64,000 nucleotides of DNA from Paratinospora sagittata. Its lineage: Eukaryota > Streptophyta > Magnoliopsida > Ranunculales > Menispermaceae. The stretch spans positions 4,009,210 through 4,073,209 of the forward strand of contig CM069600.1 in NCBI GenBank assembly GCA_035771175.1, written 5' to 3'. The position numbers and the translations under genes are program-made. Below, piece by piece: positions 23,408-34,569 of the stretch. Every line of letters begins with the position of its first letter. Positions within the stretch are counted from its first letter, which is position 1. The notes under the pieces were generated by a model. It searched no databases. It was not told where the DNA came from and saw only the letters and a list, made by a program, of their open reading frames with translations.

Positions 23408-23449
23408 ACGTGTCACTCTCATGAAGCCCAGCAAAAGTGCCGCATATAT
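23408..23449 (+). promoter_or_regulatory. Putative AS8-like gene promoter: ABRE-like ACGTGTC and TATA-like box
   Basis: ACGTGTC at 23408-23414 matches the ABA-response element core. CATATATA at 23442-23449 lies in a suitable place for a TATA box ahead of the leader exon, whose donor is at 23547. Spacing is plausible but transcription start is unknown. Confidence 0.35.
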
Positions 23450-23573
23450 ACGCGCGCTATCCTCATCCACTCACTCTCTCGAGTAGAGCCGCTCTCCTCA
23501 ACTTCGCTTGGAACAGAGCACAAGTTGGAAGCGTAATGAAAATCTGGTAAATTGCTTCTTCTTATTTTTCAAG

Positions 23574-24890
23574 TTCTAATAGTTAGCCTTTCAACTACAG
23601 ATTTTTCTTCTTCACCCTTTTCTAGTTTCATCAAATTTCTTATTAGATTTGTGTTTTTTTTTTGTCTTAATATTATTTACTATGACTATGCTTTTGTTAG
23701 ATCTTAATCTTATCTTGCCTTCTTTTTTGTTGTGTGTGTGAAAATGAATGGTGGAGTCTTGTTCTTTCTATTTTTAATGCCCATTTTGTATTTTTTTTTT
23801 TTTTTTCAAGTTCTAATCTTTAGGCTTTCAACTCCAGATTTTTCTTCCTGTACCCTTTTCTATTTTAATCAAATTTTGGATTATTTATTTATTTACTTTT
23901 TTATTTATTTTTAGTTCTAATCTTTAGGCTTTCAGCTTCAGATTTTTCTTTTTCTCTCTGTGCCCTTTTCTAGTTTCATCAAATTTCTCATAGATTTGAG
24001 TGTTCTTTTTTCTTAATATTATTTACTATTACTATGCTTTTTGTTAATTCTTAATCTTATCTTGCCATTTTTTGTGTGTGGAAATGAACGGTGAATTCTT
24101 GTTCTTTCTATTTGTGTAATGCCCATTTTGGATTTTTTTTTTTTTTTCAAGTTCTAATCTTTAGGCTTTCAACTTTAGATTTTCTTCTTTTCTCTGCACC
24201 CTTTTCTAGTTTCATCAAATTTCTCATAGATTTGGGTGTTCTTTTTTCTTAATATTATTTACTATTACTAGGCTTCTTGTTAAATCTTAATCTTATCTTG
24301 CCATTTTTTGTGTGGAAATGAATGGTGGATCTTGTTCTTTCTATTTGTGTAATGGCCATTTTGGATTTTTAATTTATCTAATTTATTTATTTTTTAGTTT
24401 TCAAGGTCTAATCTTTAGGCTTTCAACTTCAAATTTTTCTTCTTTTCTCTGCACCCTTTCCTAGTTTCATCAAATTTCTCATAGATTTGGGTGTTCTTTT
24501 TTCTTAATATTGTGTACTAGTACTATTACTATGCTTCTTGTTAAATCTTAATCTTATCTTGCCATTTTTTTGGGTGGAAATGAAGATGAAGTTTTGTTCT
24601 TTCTATTTGTGTAATGCCCATTTTGGATTTTTATTTTATTTTATTTTACTTTATTTTTAGTTTTCGAGTTCTAATCTTTAGGCTTTCAACTTCAAATTTT
24701 TCTTCTTCTCTCTATACCCTTTTCTAGTTTCATAAAATTTCTTATTAGATTTGGGTGTTTTTTTTTTCTTAATATTATTACTATTACTATGTTTTTTGTT
24801 AAATCTTATTTTTATCTTTCCATTTTTTTGTGTGGAAATGAATGGTGGAGTCTTGTTCTTTGAATTTGTATAATACCATGTTGGATTTTT
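23574..24890 (+). repeat. Tandem repeat of ~240-260 bp units (about 5.5 copies) in the AS8-like leader intron
   Basis: Units begin with ttctaatctttaggctttca at about 23574 (variant), 23811, 23915, 24152, 24406 and 24669; spacings are 237, 104, 237, 254 and 263 bp. Each full unit continues tttctagtttcatcaaattt, cttaatattatttactatta, aatcttaatcttatcttgcc, gtggaaatgaatggtgga, then aatgcccattttggattttt and a T-run. The second copy is truncated to 104 bp. The array starts only 27 bp after the donor site. Confidence 0.9.
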
Positions 24891-25237
24891 TTTGGGTTGA
24901 GGTTGGAGAGTTTGGAGATTGTTATGTTGAGAGGTTTTGATGGGTTATCTGAAAAAGTGAATTGGAGGGTGTTTTAGGAGAAGTTTTGTGGGATCAATGC
25001 AAAAAAATTAGGGCAGGCCTTATTTCTTGGATTTTAGCTATATAATAAGTGTATAGATGCTTGTTTTTATGATTCTTTGGTGTTTGGTTGGGAAGCTCAT
25101 GTGTAGAAACTAGGAGGGCAGCCGATTTGCAAATGCTATATATACTTAGAAGATGCCTAGTGTCATCTCACCGAGTGGATTATAGTAACTTCTAGCTTGA
25201 CTGATTGCACTATTATTTATTTATTTATTTATAAATA

Positions 25238-25609
25238 TCAATACTATTATAAAGAAAATATTTCATTTGTTCATGGTCATGAATCATGATGAAGCCTTTT
25301 TGCCAGTTTTTTCCTAAAATATCCTCCTATTGTTTTAAATAATCTTTCAGATATTTCAATTTCCACAATAATGAGGATAATGTGGTAAATTTAAGCAAAA
25401 TATGTTTTCTTCTTTCATAGGCATTGCCTCCACCGTTTTCTATTTCAAACTACTCTCTTATTTCCATCTTCTTTCGATTAACAAATATTATTTTTTTCTA
25501 TTATTAACTTTTCATTTATAGTATTTTTAAAATTTTATATAATTATTTCAATATTAATTGAAGCAATATATTAAATTAGCAATGTGCAATGCTCGTGGAC
25601 ATTCACTAG
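25238..25609 (+). mobile_element. Short non-autonomous Helitron-like element
   Basis: It begins TCAATACTATTATAAAGAAA directly after an A, ends CTAG directly before a T, and has a small hairpin (aatgt...acatt) about 10 bp from its end. Plant Helitrons typically start 'TCTATACTATTATAAAGAG', end CTRR, and insert between A and T. No target duplication is expected. The 5' end differs at one early position from the usual form. Confidence 0.5.
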
Positions 25610-25739
25610 TACATATGTAAAACATGCTTAGGTCATCTCACTAAGTAGATTATAGAAACTTCTAGGTTGACTGGTTGCACTATTATTTATTAATTTATTT
25701 TGTTTGGGGGTTTGAGGATGTAGCTTCTTAATTGTAGAA

Positions 25740-25995
25740 TATGAGTGAAAACAAATTAAGATGGTTTGGACACATACAACAAAGACCTTTGGACGTGCCA
25801 ATTAGGAAAAGTGACCTATTAGCAATCTACAGTAATGATAAAGGTAGAGAAAGTCCTAAAATAACATGGACATATAATTAAGGAAGATATAACTACTTGT
25901 GATTTAAGCTTCAACTTAGCCCTTGATAGAGTAGGGTGGACGAAGCATATTCATATAGCCAACCACTTGTAGTTGAAAAAAGGCTTAGTTGAGTT
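25740..25995 (+). mobile_element. RTE-type LINE 3' tail in the AS8-like leader intron
   Basis: The plus frame reads LRWFGHIQQRPLDVPIRKSD, then LLAIYSNDKGRESPKITWTY, then a stop; further on it reads like 'LALDRVGWTKHIHIA'. This is the best preserved of the RTE C-terminal fragments in the window. Upstream core is missing. Confidence 0.7.
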
Positions 25996-26331
25996 GAGTT
26001 GATTTGAGTTGGGGTTTGGGGGAGTTTCATTGTGCATTTGTGGATTGCCCAATCTCCAAACAGTGTGCTTGCTTTTGATAATTTGATTTGAGGGATGCAA
26101 AATTGTTGACTGATCTGAAAGTATGTTATTCCTTTTGAATCTTGTTCATTCAAATGCAAATGACAGTTCTCCTGACCATCCTTGAAATACTTGTGTGCAT
26201 TCTCCTCCATTTTTTTATCCATTCCAATTGTTCAATCCATAATGCATTATCAATAATTGAAGTAGTTATAAACGAATTATAAAGATGATCTCATAATTTA
26301 TTTTATTTTATTTTTCCTTTTTCAGATCCTT

Positions 26332-29300
26332 ATGATCATAAAAGGTTTGTTCAAGAGGTACGAAAGATGGAACCCTGTACATCCTACACTGGGTGCCTTT
26401 TGGGGCATGGGAATAGGCATTGGGTGTGGTGTTGGATGGGGTCCCGGCTTTGGTCCTGAGGTCATTGGATACGTTGGGGCTGGTTGTGGTATTGGGTTTA
26501 GTGTTGGCATCACATTGGCTGGTATTGGCATTGGACTTCCTGCAAATTTCATTGTAGAAGTTCCTAACAATGGTAATTTTTTTCTCCTTTTTTTTTTGTA
26601 ATTTAACTGCTTTATTGTTTGCTTCACTGCTGGATTTTGGAATTTCGGAAGTGAGTGTAGTAGTTGAACTCAAAATTTTCTAAAAAGGTCAGTCGTGCAA
26701 TTGAAACAAAATAAAATGAGTAGCTTCCTGTTTGGTTTAGGATTCAAAAACCGTTTTCTGCTTTTTGACAACAACGATGCCTTTGATAAGTGTTTCGATT
26801 TCTTTTCGAATATAACATTAAAATTTGTGAAGGAAACAAGTAAACATCAAAAAGCTGTTTTTCTTTTCTTCTAAAATGGAACTCAGATAGGCCCCTTATA
26901 TTCTATTATTGGATGATGCTAAGTACTTCACACGTTTACCAACCACTGGATCAAATTGAAACACTTGGTTATATTAGTTAATGTTAAATAATTTCTGTAT
27001 GTACACCCTTAGATTGAATTTGTATCTGTTAACACATGGACCTCACAGTTCTTGTCATTGACATTGTCATGACATACAAAAACTATCATTTTTCAGAATA
27101 TTTAATTTGTGACACACGTATAATATAATTTTTTTTCTATTTCCTTATAAGTATTAATTATTTTTTGATTATACTAACTTCACATGATTTTTGTTATGAG
27201 CATAAAATTAACTCAAAGAGAAGCATGACTGTTGCAAGTAGTTTCACACGATTTTTGTTATGATTTTTTTATTATACTTGTAGTCAAACTCAAAGAGAAG
27301 CATGAATGAGCAAGTAGTTTCATACAATCTTTAGATGCAAATTTTGCTTGCATTTTGCAAATTCTTAGTATCTTCTTCATCTCAACTAATAAATTGCACC
27401 AATTTGTTTTTTCTCTCCAGCTTTGATAGCTGCAAGAACCTGCCAATCCAATGGTCTTCTTTCCATGAAAAATATTACTCTGGAAGGTTGGAACAATTTT
27501 GGACCTCAATTGTGTGGTTTGCCAAGAGAAGTTAACCGAACACTTTCTAGCCTCAACTGGAAGCATTCTTTAGACAAAACTATTGACATAACTGATATGA
27601 AGAAGACTATGGATTGCCATGCCAAGTCTGTTCTGGATCGTCTAGGAGAAATCAGAAATCGGTGCTTGCAACAACACAAAGGTACCAAAGCTAGTTTAAC
27701 TTACTTTTTCTGATGAACTTAATTATGAATAGGACGGTTCTTATATAAATGAAACCACAGGTTTTAGGCGGCATAAGGCTCAATATTTTTTGTGACATAT
27801 CGGGCTTATCTCATGCAACATTACCCAATTGTCACATCTGATAATATTTCATTCAATTACGTACTTGACTTCTCAATATCCCTCTTACCCCGTACTGTTA
27901 ATGTTAGTATTCACCATGTATTATGTAACCAACAAAGAGTTGGGAGAGTGGTTAGGTGCAAAACACCTAAAATCCACTTAAAGGAGAGGTCTCAGCTTCG
28001 AGTCTATGTCTCCCTACCATTTGTTGGTCACCGGTACTATTGAGTTGTGTATGGGATTAGTGGAGAGTGGGTCCCCGATACCCGTGATCTCAAAAAAAAA
28101 AAAAGTATTCACCATGTATTATGTTTGTATGTTGTTGGTGTCCAAATTAGTCGATTAGTTTTGGACTTGAAGGTCTTCTGAAATTTGAAAAAATTAATTG
28201 AACAAAAATTTTGCCGAAAAAAAAGTATATGAATAAAAAAGAAATATTTATATCAACTGTATTTTGTGAATGGTTCATGATTTTATTAGACGTCATTTCT
28301 TTATAAATTTCCCATCACCTATCGGCTTGGTGGTTAAAGGTATCTTCCCTCAACCATGAGGTTGTGAGGGTTCGATTATCCTTAGGGAGTTGATCTGCCA
28401 TGGGTGCCACGGCTTGCTCTATATTGGGCTCTTGAGCCTCCTAAGTTGGTCTTTGAGACCACTTTGTCTTGGCCTTCATAAGTTTAGAGTGTGTTATTAT
28501 ATGGAGGGTCCAGTCTTCCTTCCCCACAGGGAGCCTTCCTTCAGCCCATAGGGTCAAGATGAAAAAAAGGGTTTATAAAATGTTGAGGTGCATCATGTTT
28601 TTCATGTGATTGTGGCTCTATGGCTTGTTGCAGATGGCAAAGATTGATGGTTTGGACTTCCTCTTGGTGGGCCTATCCAATTGAATATGGTAAGTGTTGT
28701 TGCTTTTGCTAGAAAGCTTATCAATTCAAAACCATAAAAAAATATTTATATTAATTAATTATATTGATGCTGTGATGGTCACACTTTAGCTGCAAGAATA
28801 ACATATTCTGCACACACTACCTAGCTATCTTGACGGCCATAGCCTTACCATGTTATGTAACTCGGACCCACATTTCACATTGTAAAACTGATGTAGATTC
28901 GTTACAAAAGCAAGAATGAAAATACTCAAAATATATTCAAAATAACATTCTATTGAAGAAAATTCTCAAAAACATTTGATCTCTTTCCTTAATGGCCAAA
29001 AGCCTTACATACATAAAACTACTACCTACTAGGAGTCCTAAACTGATACAATTTCTAAGAACGCTATGTAGGTCCATATACACAAAATTAAAAATAAATA
29101 AATAAATAGAAGGGCATAAAAACATGGTAAAAATACGAATCATCAAAGGTTCAATTCCATTGATTCTTCCAAATATCACACTTTCTTAACAAATTTGCAT
29201 TTTGTAATCAAATTAGTTACTGTTTTGATTTTTCATTATGGTGTATTTTTTCAGATTCCAACACCCTTCCAACTTCCAAGACCAGTTATCTAAAGGTCCC

Positions 29301-29424
29301 TTCTAATATTGATCACAAATCACAACACAAGGAGGTATCTGCAAAAGGGCACCTAAGGGTTGATAAAATCAAATATCATGAAGTTGAATTCAAAAGAACT
29401 GAAAATATGAACACTTGCCAGTAG
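26332..29424 (+). CDS. AS8-like: Homologue of plant cadmium-induced protein AS8
   Basis: Coding exons 26332-26572, 27421-27681 and 29255-29424 join in phase to 223 aa. The N-terminus MIIKGLFKRYERWNPVHPT, followed by GAFWGMGIGIGCGVGWGPGF and FGPEVIGYVGAGCGIGFSVG, matches from memory the Arabidopsis protein named cadmium-induced protein AS8. Residues ~20-75 form a glycine-zipper-like hydrophobic segment rich in GxG repeats, suggesting membrane association; no biochemical function is established. Exon 3 adds a moderately charged domain (LIAARTCQSNGLLS, NFGPQLCGLPREVNRTLSSL). The last exon is lysine/histidine-rich; an AATAAA at 29483-29488 lies 59 bases after the stop. A competing terminal exon, 28634-28647, would give a 171-aa form ending HKDGKD. 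The gene has a non-coding leader exon ending at 23546. The family call is good; the 3' end is less certain. Confidence 0.75.
26727..26895. repeat. MITE-like fragment in AS8-like intron 2
   Basis: Starts cctgtttggtttaggattca, nearly identical to the left end of the MITE at 20404-20774, and closes near gaactcagataggcccc. The right inverted end is poorly preserved, so this is an old or partial copy. Confidence 0.45.
27927..28103 (+). mobile_element. SINE with 21-bp target-site duplication and poly(A) tail
   Basis: A 21-bp direct repeat beginning agtattcaccatgtattatg lies at 27906-27926 and 28104-28124 and matches perfectly. The insert has a tRNA-like head (gagagtggttaggtgca, then gaggtctcagcttcgagtc) and ends in 12-13 A residues at about 28092-28103. 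It lies in intron 3 of the AS8-like gene. Perfect duplication indicates a relatively young insertion. Confidence 0.9.
28308..28571 (+). mobile_element. Second tRNA-derived SINE, different family
   Basis: A tRNA-like head (cggcttggtggttaaaggta, then gtgagggttcgattatcc as B box) is followed by ~190 bp of non-coding body and an A-rich end (gatgaaaaaaaggg). An 8-bp repeat tttataaa occurs at 28300-28307 and 28572-28579; it is short, so the boundaries are tentative. Confidence 0.55.
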
Positions 29425-31929
29425 TGCTCTTTTACAGGTTGATATGCTTGATGAATGATGTTATATGGGCAGGTTTTTTGTAAATAAATCTTGTGATGTC
29501 TTGCTATGTCTTTATTGGAGCAAATGTGTCTTGTAATTGTGGGCATTGGTTTAATGATTTTGTTTTTCATCACTGTCTCTTGCCAAAACCATCAGATTTC
29601 TTTGCAGATTTTGAATCATTTTGAGTTGTATTTATCTTTTCTTGATTTTTGTTATTGCCAAGATTACAACGATTCTCCATTTCTTAAATACATCTTGTCA
29701 ACAGTGTCATGAAAAACATCGATTTTCCATTTTTGAAGTACATCATTTTGAGTTTTTTTTGTTCTTGATTTACAACTTTTATTTGCAAAAAAAAAAATTA
29801 TCATGGAGGCGACAACATTATCATAGGCAGCTTTACCTGATTATCAGTAATGGCCACTGTAAAATTAACTTTATATGTATTATTACTGTTTGCATGTGTG
29901 TATTGTACGTAATTTTTATTATAAATTAATTAAAATACAAAAACTTTATAAAAAAAAATATGTATGTTTTTATTATTTGATATGACTAAAATGGGTGAAG
30001 TTAAAAAAAAAGAAGGGAGATAGGTAAGAGTAAAAAGTTGGAAGTTAGGAGGACAGAACAAGAAAAATGAAAACTAAAGAAAGCGAAATATGGGAACACA
30101 ATTAAAATAACAAATTATTATTTTAATTTTATTGATAATATTTTTTTTAAATAAAAATAAGAAAAATTTCTCATGAATATTTTGAGTAGAAACACAATCG
30201 ACTACTCAATTATTCACATTATAATAGAATAAAGACTGTCAATTTAAATATGTGATGAGGCTTCATTTTTATTTTATTTTTTATTTTTTTATTTTTTTTG
30301 GTGACCAATTTTCCTACATCCGGTAGATATCCTCGTATGCTTCGTAACGAAATTAATCTTCTCAAACTCAAAGGGTTTGGCTGGCATTTAGCGGGTTTTT
30401 CTCTTCTAACAAAAATATGTCTAGGGTAAAACTCAAACTTATGATGAGTTCATCGACTCACCCTAAGACTTGCTCCTGTTACCAATGAACCAACCCTTGG
30501 TTGGTACGATGATGTTTCATTAAACTACAATGGATTGTAACATAAATTATTAAATTTCCTATGATGTGTCCTTTATTTGTTTCAATCGTTTTAGAAAATT
30601 CATAAACTGCAAATTGAATCAAACATATTTGTCTGTAAATGTCTCAAACTGAACCTAAACCAAAATTAGCTCTATAATTTTTAGTTTTTAAAAAATTTGC
30701 TCTACTCTTTTGAGCTCTAATTTTCTAAAAGCTTATTTTAAAAATATTGTTTGATAATAAAAATACTCCATCCTCTTATTTTAAAAAATTAACAATTAAT
30801 AATTAATAATTATTGTAATCATATACTATATTTGGTTTAATTAAAAGTTATTTTGTATTACTGAATTTGAGTTGTGACGAATTATTCTATATAGTGATCA
30901 ATGCAATTTTGGTAGATTATAAATTAATTCTAATACAGTTGGATCATTTTCTACTACAAGTAGATGATAAACCTCAACAAGAAAAAATAATTATTTTTAC
31001 TTTTTATTTTAAAGGTTTAACCTATACCATTTGTCACCTTTTGTTTTATTTAAAAATTAGCAAATTATTACCAAACGCTTCTAATTTTATCCAACTTCTA
31101 TTTTAATTAGGATTTTGACAAATTAGAGGTTAAAATTAAAGTTACTAAACGCTACCTTAGTATAAACAAAACCTTTTTTTTTTCTTTTTTGAGAGGAAAA
31201 CAAAACCAACTGGTTTGGTTTTTTTTTTTTTTTTTAATTGTAATAACAGACACTAGGTGGTATAGATAGATATATGTGCAATAAAAAATGCTAAAAAAAA
31301 AATTTGATACAAATCTAATGTGGATTGCCTGCCTCCGCATCAGATTTTTCTTTATTAAAAATTATAATTTTTTTATGAATTTAAGTTATAAAGCTAATGT
31401 GACATTGATTTGTAACAAATAATATTAGATTTTTAATCCCTCTAACAATACTCGTATACAATATCACATACATCACTTTCGATCTATTCTTGTTTTCCGC
31501 ACATACAATATTGCCTACCAAACTTTTAGTGGAAAAAGGAGCCTTGCATTTTTGTAAGGGATAAGTTCTTCTTGGAGCACTCTCTTAAACTTGAAATGCT
31601 TCTTGAACTCTTATTAATTATACTGCATATTGCTAATTATAGCACAAATCTCTCCTAGCAAGCAAAACATGTATCTTAAATTTCTTTTTTTCTCCCTTAA
31701 AAGCAACTTTGATTTTTAATTAAAATAAAATTAAGAATAAAATTGTTTTTTTTTTTTGAAACCCAAGAATAAAAAATAAAAAAAATGGTACATTGGCAGA
31801 GAAATGGAAGTTCCAAGGAGAGAATATAAACTGTTTAAAATTGAAAAAAAAAAAAGTCTAAAATGTATGTAACATGAATGGAATTTGTGAGGGGTAGTTT
31901 TGGCATTATGATAATAACTTCACCGTAAC
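29425..31929. other. AS8-like 3' UTR and AT-rich intergenic spacer
   Basis: Beyond the polyadenylation signal at 29483 the sequence is AT-rich with many A- and T-runs, and only composition-driven frames. The stretch at about 30300-30500 (ggtgaccaattttcctac, then cccttggttggtacgatg) resembles degraded repeat sequence but no family is recognised. No gene seen. Confidence 0.45.
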
Positions 31930-33990
31930 TATTTAAGTATTCTTTATATATATGTCACAAAATACAATTTATGAATAAATAAAATTATATATATACTAAT
32001 AATATGATATATATGTGTCACAAGATGATAATATTAGTTTTGAGCCCATAATTATTATCAAGTCCAATAGTCAAAGTTCAATGTCAATTCAAGACCAATA
32101 TTAAGATCAAGCTCAAATTCAAGTCCAAAAAATAAAAGATTATAAGGCTCGAAGTTCAAGTTCAACACTATGTGTGAATTATTAGTGGAAAAGTGGATTA
32201 CAAGTGTAAGACAATGATTTATTTGGTAAAAAAGTATATTACATGTGTAAGGCCATAATGTTTTGGTAAAATTTTAATTGTTTGTAGGAAAGTGGATTAC
32301 AAGTGTAAGGTCATGATTTTTTGGTTAATTTTTAATTGTATGATGTAGATTACATGCATTTTAGTATAAATATGCCTTCGTATGAGAGGTTTGAGGCATC
32401 AAACTAGCAAGTTCTCTCTAGAAAATTCTAGTATGCTCTATTGAGAATCCTAATATGCTCTATGGTTGTGATTTTTACTGATTTTCCACATCAATTTTTT
32501 TTTTTTTTAGAATGCTCCTCTCTTCCCTTCTCCACCGTCCACTTTATCTTCCCTCTATTAGAGACTCTCTCTCCCCTCTCGGAGACCCTTTCTTTTGCAG
32601 TTCGAGGTTCTAGTTTTTGGTGAAGAACACTAATATGAGGAGTATGCGAATTGAAGGTGGGGGTGAAGACATAGATTTACGTGTATTATGTCTTTTCATA
32701 AAGTTATTATGTATTTTTCATTATAGTTGATATGTACATGCATACTTATGATATTGTTATTACCTCATACTATTCATGTATAGAGTACTATTTACATATA
32801 TGGTATTATTTACATATAAAATATTATTCATGTATACAGACCATTAACGCATATGGTGCTATTCATATATACGTTATTATTCACATTTATAGGTACTATT
32901 GGGGTGTCATGTACCGTTCACATGTACTAATACTATTCGCAAGTATCTTGACATACAGAATCCATGTGACATCACTCTATTTAATTAGCAATTGATTTAA
33001 TTGGTCAGACTCAATCTTGTCCCTAGTACCATTAAATAGTAAACGGGAGGCAACTTGTTACTCTAAAAGACTTGGTGACTTAAACGTATTCATTATGACT
33101 CACCTATCAACCTGAGAACTAGTCTAGTTAAATCTATTGAAAGCTGACCATTTTATGAAAGTATTACTGGATTCTTAATAATGCCTATCTTACGGACTCA
33201 AAAGTTGTTGTACATGTGCAGTAGGTATATCACGTCAGTGTAAATTCGAAACCAAACCTTCACACACACGATTATGTACTAGATCTATGCATCAAATATT
33301 AGTAGACAACGTAGTCACCTAGGGACGTAAGTCATTTGTGGCCTATGATGGATTATATAAATTTTTCTTAGGAGGGACGTATAGTGTGAACTCAGGACAT
33401 ATTTTCTTGGAGATGGACATCTACACGTGAACCCAAGTTAATGCTTTGACACCTAACCACCATAATTTTGGTTATATGAATTTTCCCTTGGAAGGGATGT
33501 GTAGTGTGAACCCAGGACGGATATTCCTGAAGATGAACATTTATACGTGAACTCATAATGGTACTTGACCATAAAGCCTTACGAGACGGTGTGTTATGAG
33601 TGTCTATTGATTAATAGTTAAATAAAATGTTGTTCATGATTATGATGCTCTGTTTATTAATTGTCATAATCCATATAATGTCTGCTTGACCTATAGGGCG
33701 ATAACTCACTTCGTTGCTAACATTTTCAGGATTTCGACGTTTTGGTCAAGAGAGAAGGTCAACAACAGCTACGTGCAGTGCAAGGCGCGTAGGGTACAAA
33801 GGTCAACTTAGATCTAGAGTGAGTTTTGATGTAATTTCTGCTGCGCACTCGTATATGTAAAATAATATATCTCGTGTACTTTGTACCCTCTGTATTTAAA
33901 GAGGATAAATAAAAAGATCTGAGTTGATGCCAAGATTACTCAACACTCCGATTTTATAATTTGTTTCGTAATTCTCGTCGGAAAGGAGGA
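31930..33990 (+). repeat. Unclassified element or non-coding transcription unit with promoter- and terminator-like ends
   Basis: A TATA-like agtataaatatgcc (about 32363) is followed by a C/T-rich leader-like stretch (32510-32620) and a degenerate short-period repeat (32740-32950, tatttacatatatggtatta type). Next comes a duplicated ~120-bp block (33345-33445 and 33465-33565, sharing gggacgtatagtgtgaact/gggatgtgtagtgtgaaccc). An acceptor-like ttttcaggatttcgacg (about 33725) precedes a closing segment with aggataaataaaaag (33901-33915). No coding frame, LTR pair or target duplication was found. It could be a degraded LTR element, but nothing settles it. Confidence 0.35.
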
Positions 33991-33994
33991 GGTA

Positions 33995-34300
33995 GGGTTG
34001 TTTACAGGTTAAGTTGGGTCGGAATTTGGCCAAATACCAATCCAACCCAATAACTTCAGCTTGATTTAGGTCAGGCTAGTCTACTAATATATGTTCATTA
34101 TAAAATTACAATATCCACCTAATATATCTATGAGTTTTAAATAAGATTTTTATAAAATAATTCTTAAGTCAAAATACAAGTATTATATAATTGTTAAAAT
34201 ATTTATTTTCATATTATTCGTATAATAAAATTTTGATTAATTGAATCATAATAAAGGCATATGACAAAAATATTTATAGAGTCATCACTATTATTTTACA
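33995..34300 (+). mobile_element. Truncated relative of the hAT-type element at 6122
   Basis: It opens tagggttgtttacaggttaa, followed by gttgggtcgg, tggccaaataccaa and tccaaccc. These parallel the left half of the 6122-6552 element in the same order, including the AT-rich 'aattgaatcataataaag' region. The right end is missing. It lies immediately upstream of the WDR26-like leader. Confidence 0.5.
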
Positions 34301-34569
34301 GTTGCGTTTACTGCATTCTCAAGGCATCTCATCCTAGTGTGTTGTCCTCCAGCTCAAGCAGCCCCTCTCTTCCTTTCTTTTCCTTTCCTTTCCTTTATGC
34401 ATTGAAAAACCAAAAGCCAAAAAGGAAAAATCTCAATACCCTTCTCTTTTTATTTCTCTTCTCTTCACATGGGCGCACCTAATTCCTGGTTTGCATTTTC
34501 CCCATTCATCTTCTTCTTCCAAACACACTCAGATTATTATTATTATTAATATTATTGTTGTTGTTGTTG

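Larger units (their letters stand above)
23547..26325 (+). other. Leader intron of the AS8-like gene, with splice-created 3-codon uORF
   Basis: A leader exon ending gaaaatctg is followed by donor gtaaat at 23547; the acceptor ttttcag ends at 26325, six bases before the main ATG. After splicing, the leader ATG at 23536 reads M-K-I and then meets TGA across the junction, with the main ATG five bases further on. The 2.78-kb intron contains a tandem array, a Helitron-like element and an RTE tail. Assignment is by splice consensus only. Confidence 0.55.

Noticed and set aside
26308..26673. Minus-strand frames rich in Pro/Met opposite AS8-like exon 2 (e.g. PIPANVMPTLNPIPQP).
   Set aside because: They are antisense of the glycine-rich coding exon, whose GGN codons read as proline-rich on the other strand.
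27258..27688. Minus-strand frames opposite AS8-like exon 3.
   Set aside because: The plus strand has the spliced, conserved reading frame; the minus frames are shadows.
28308..28571. A possible true tRNA gene, because of the tRNA-like head with ggttcgattatcc.
   Set aside because: No acceptor stem or cloverleaf could be formed and the sequence continues into a SINE body with an A-rich end.
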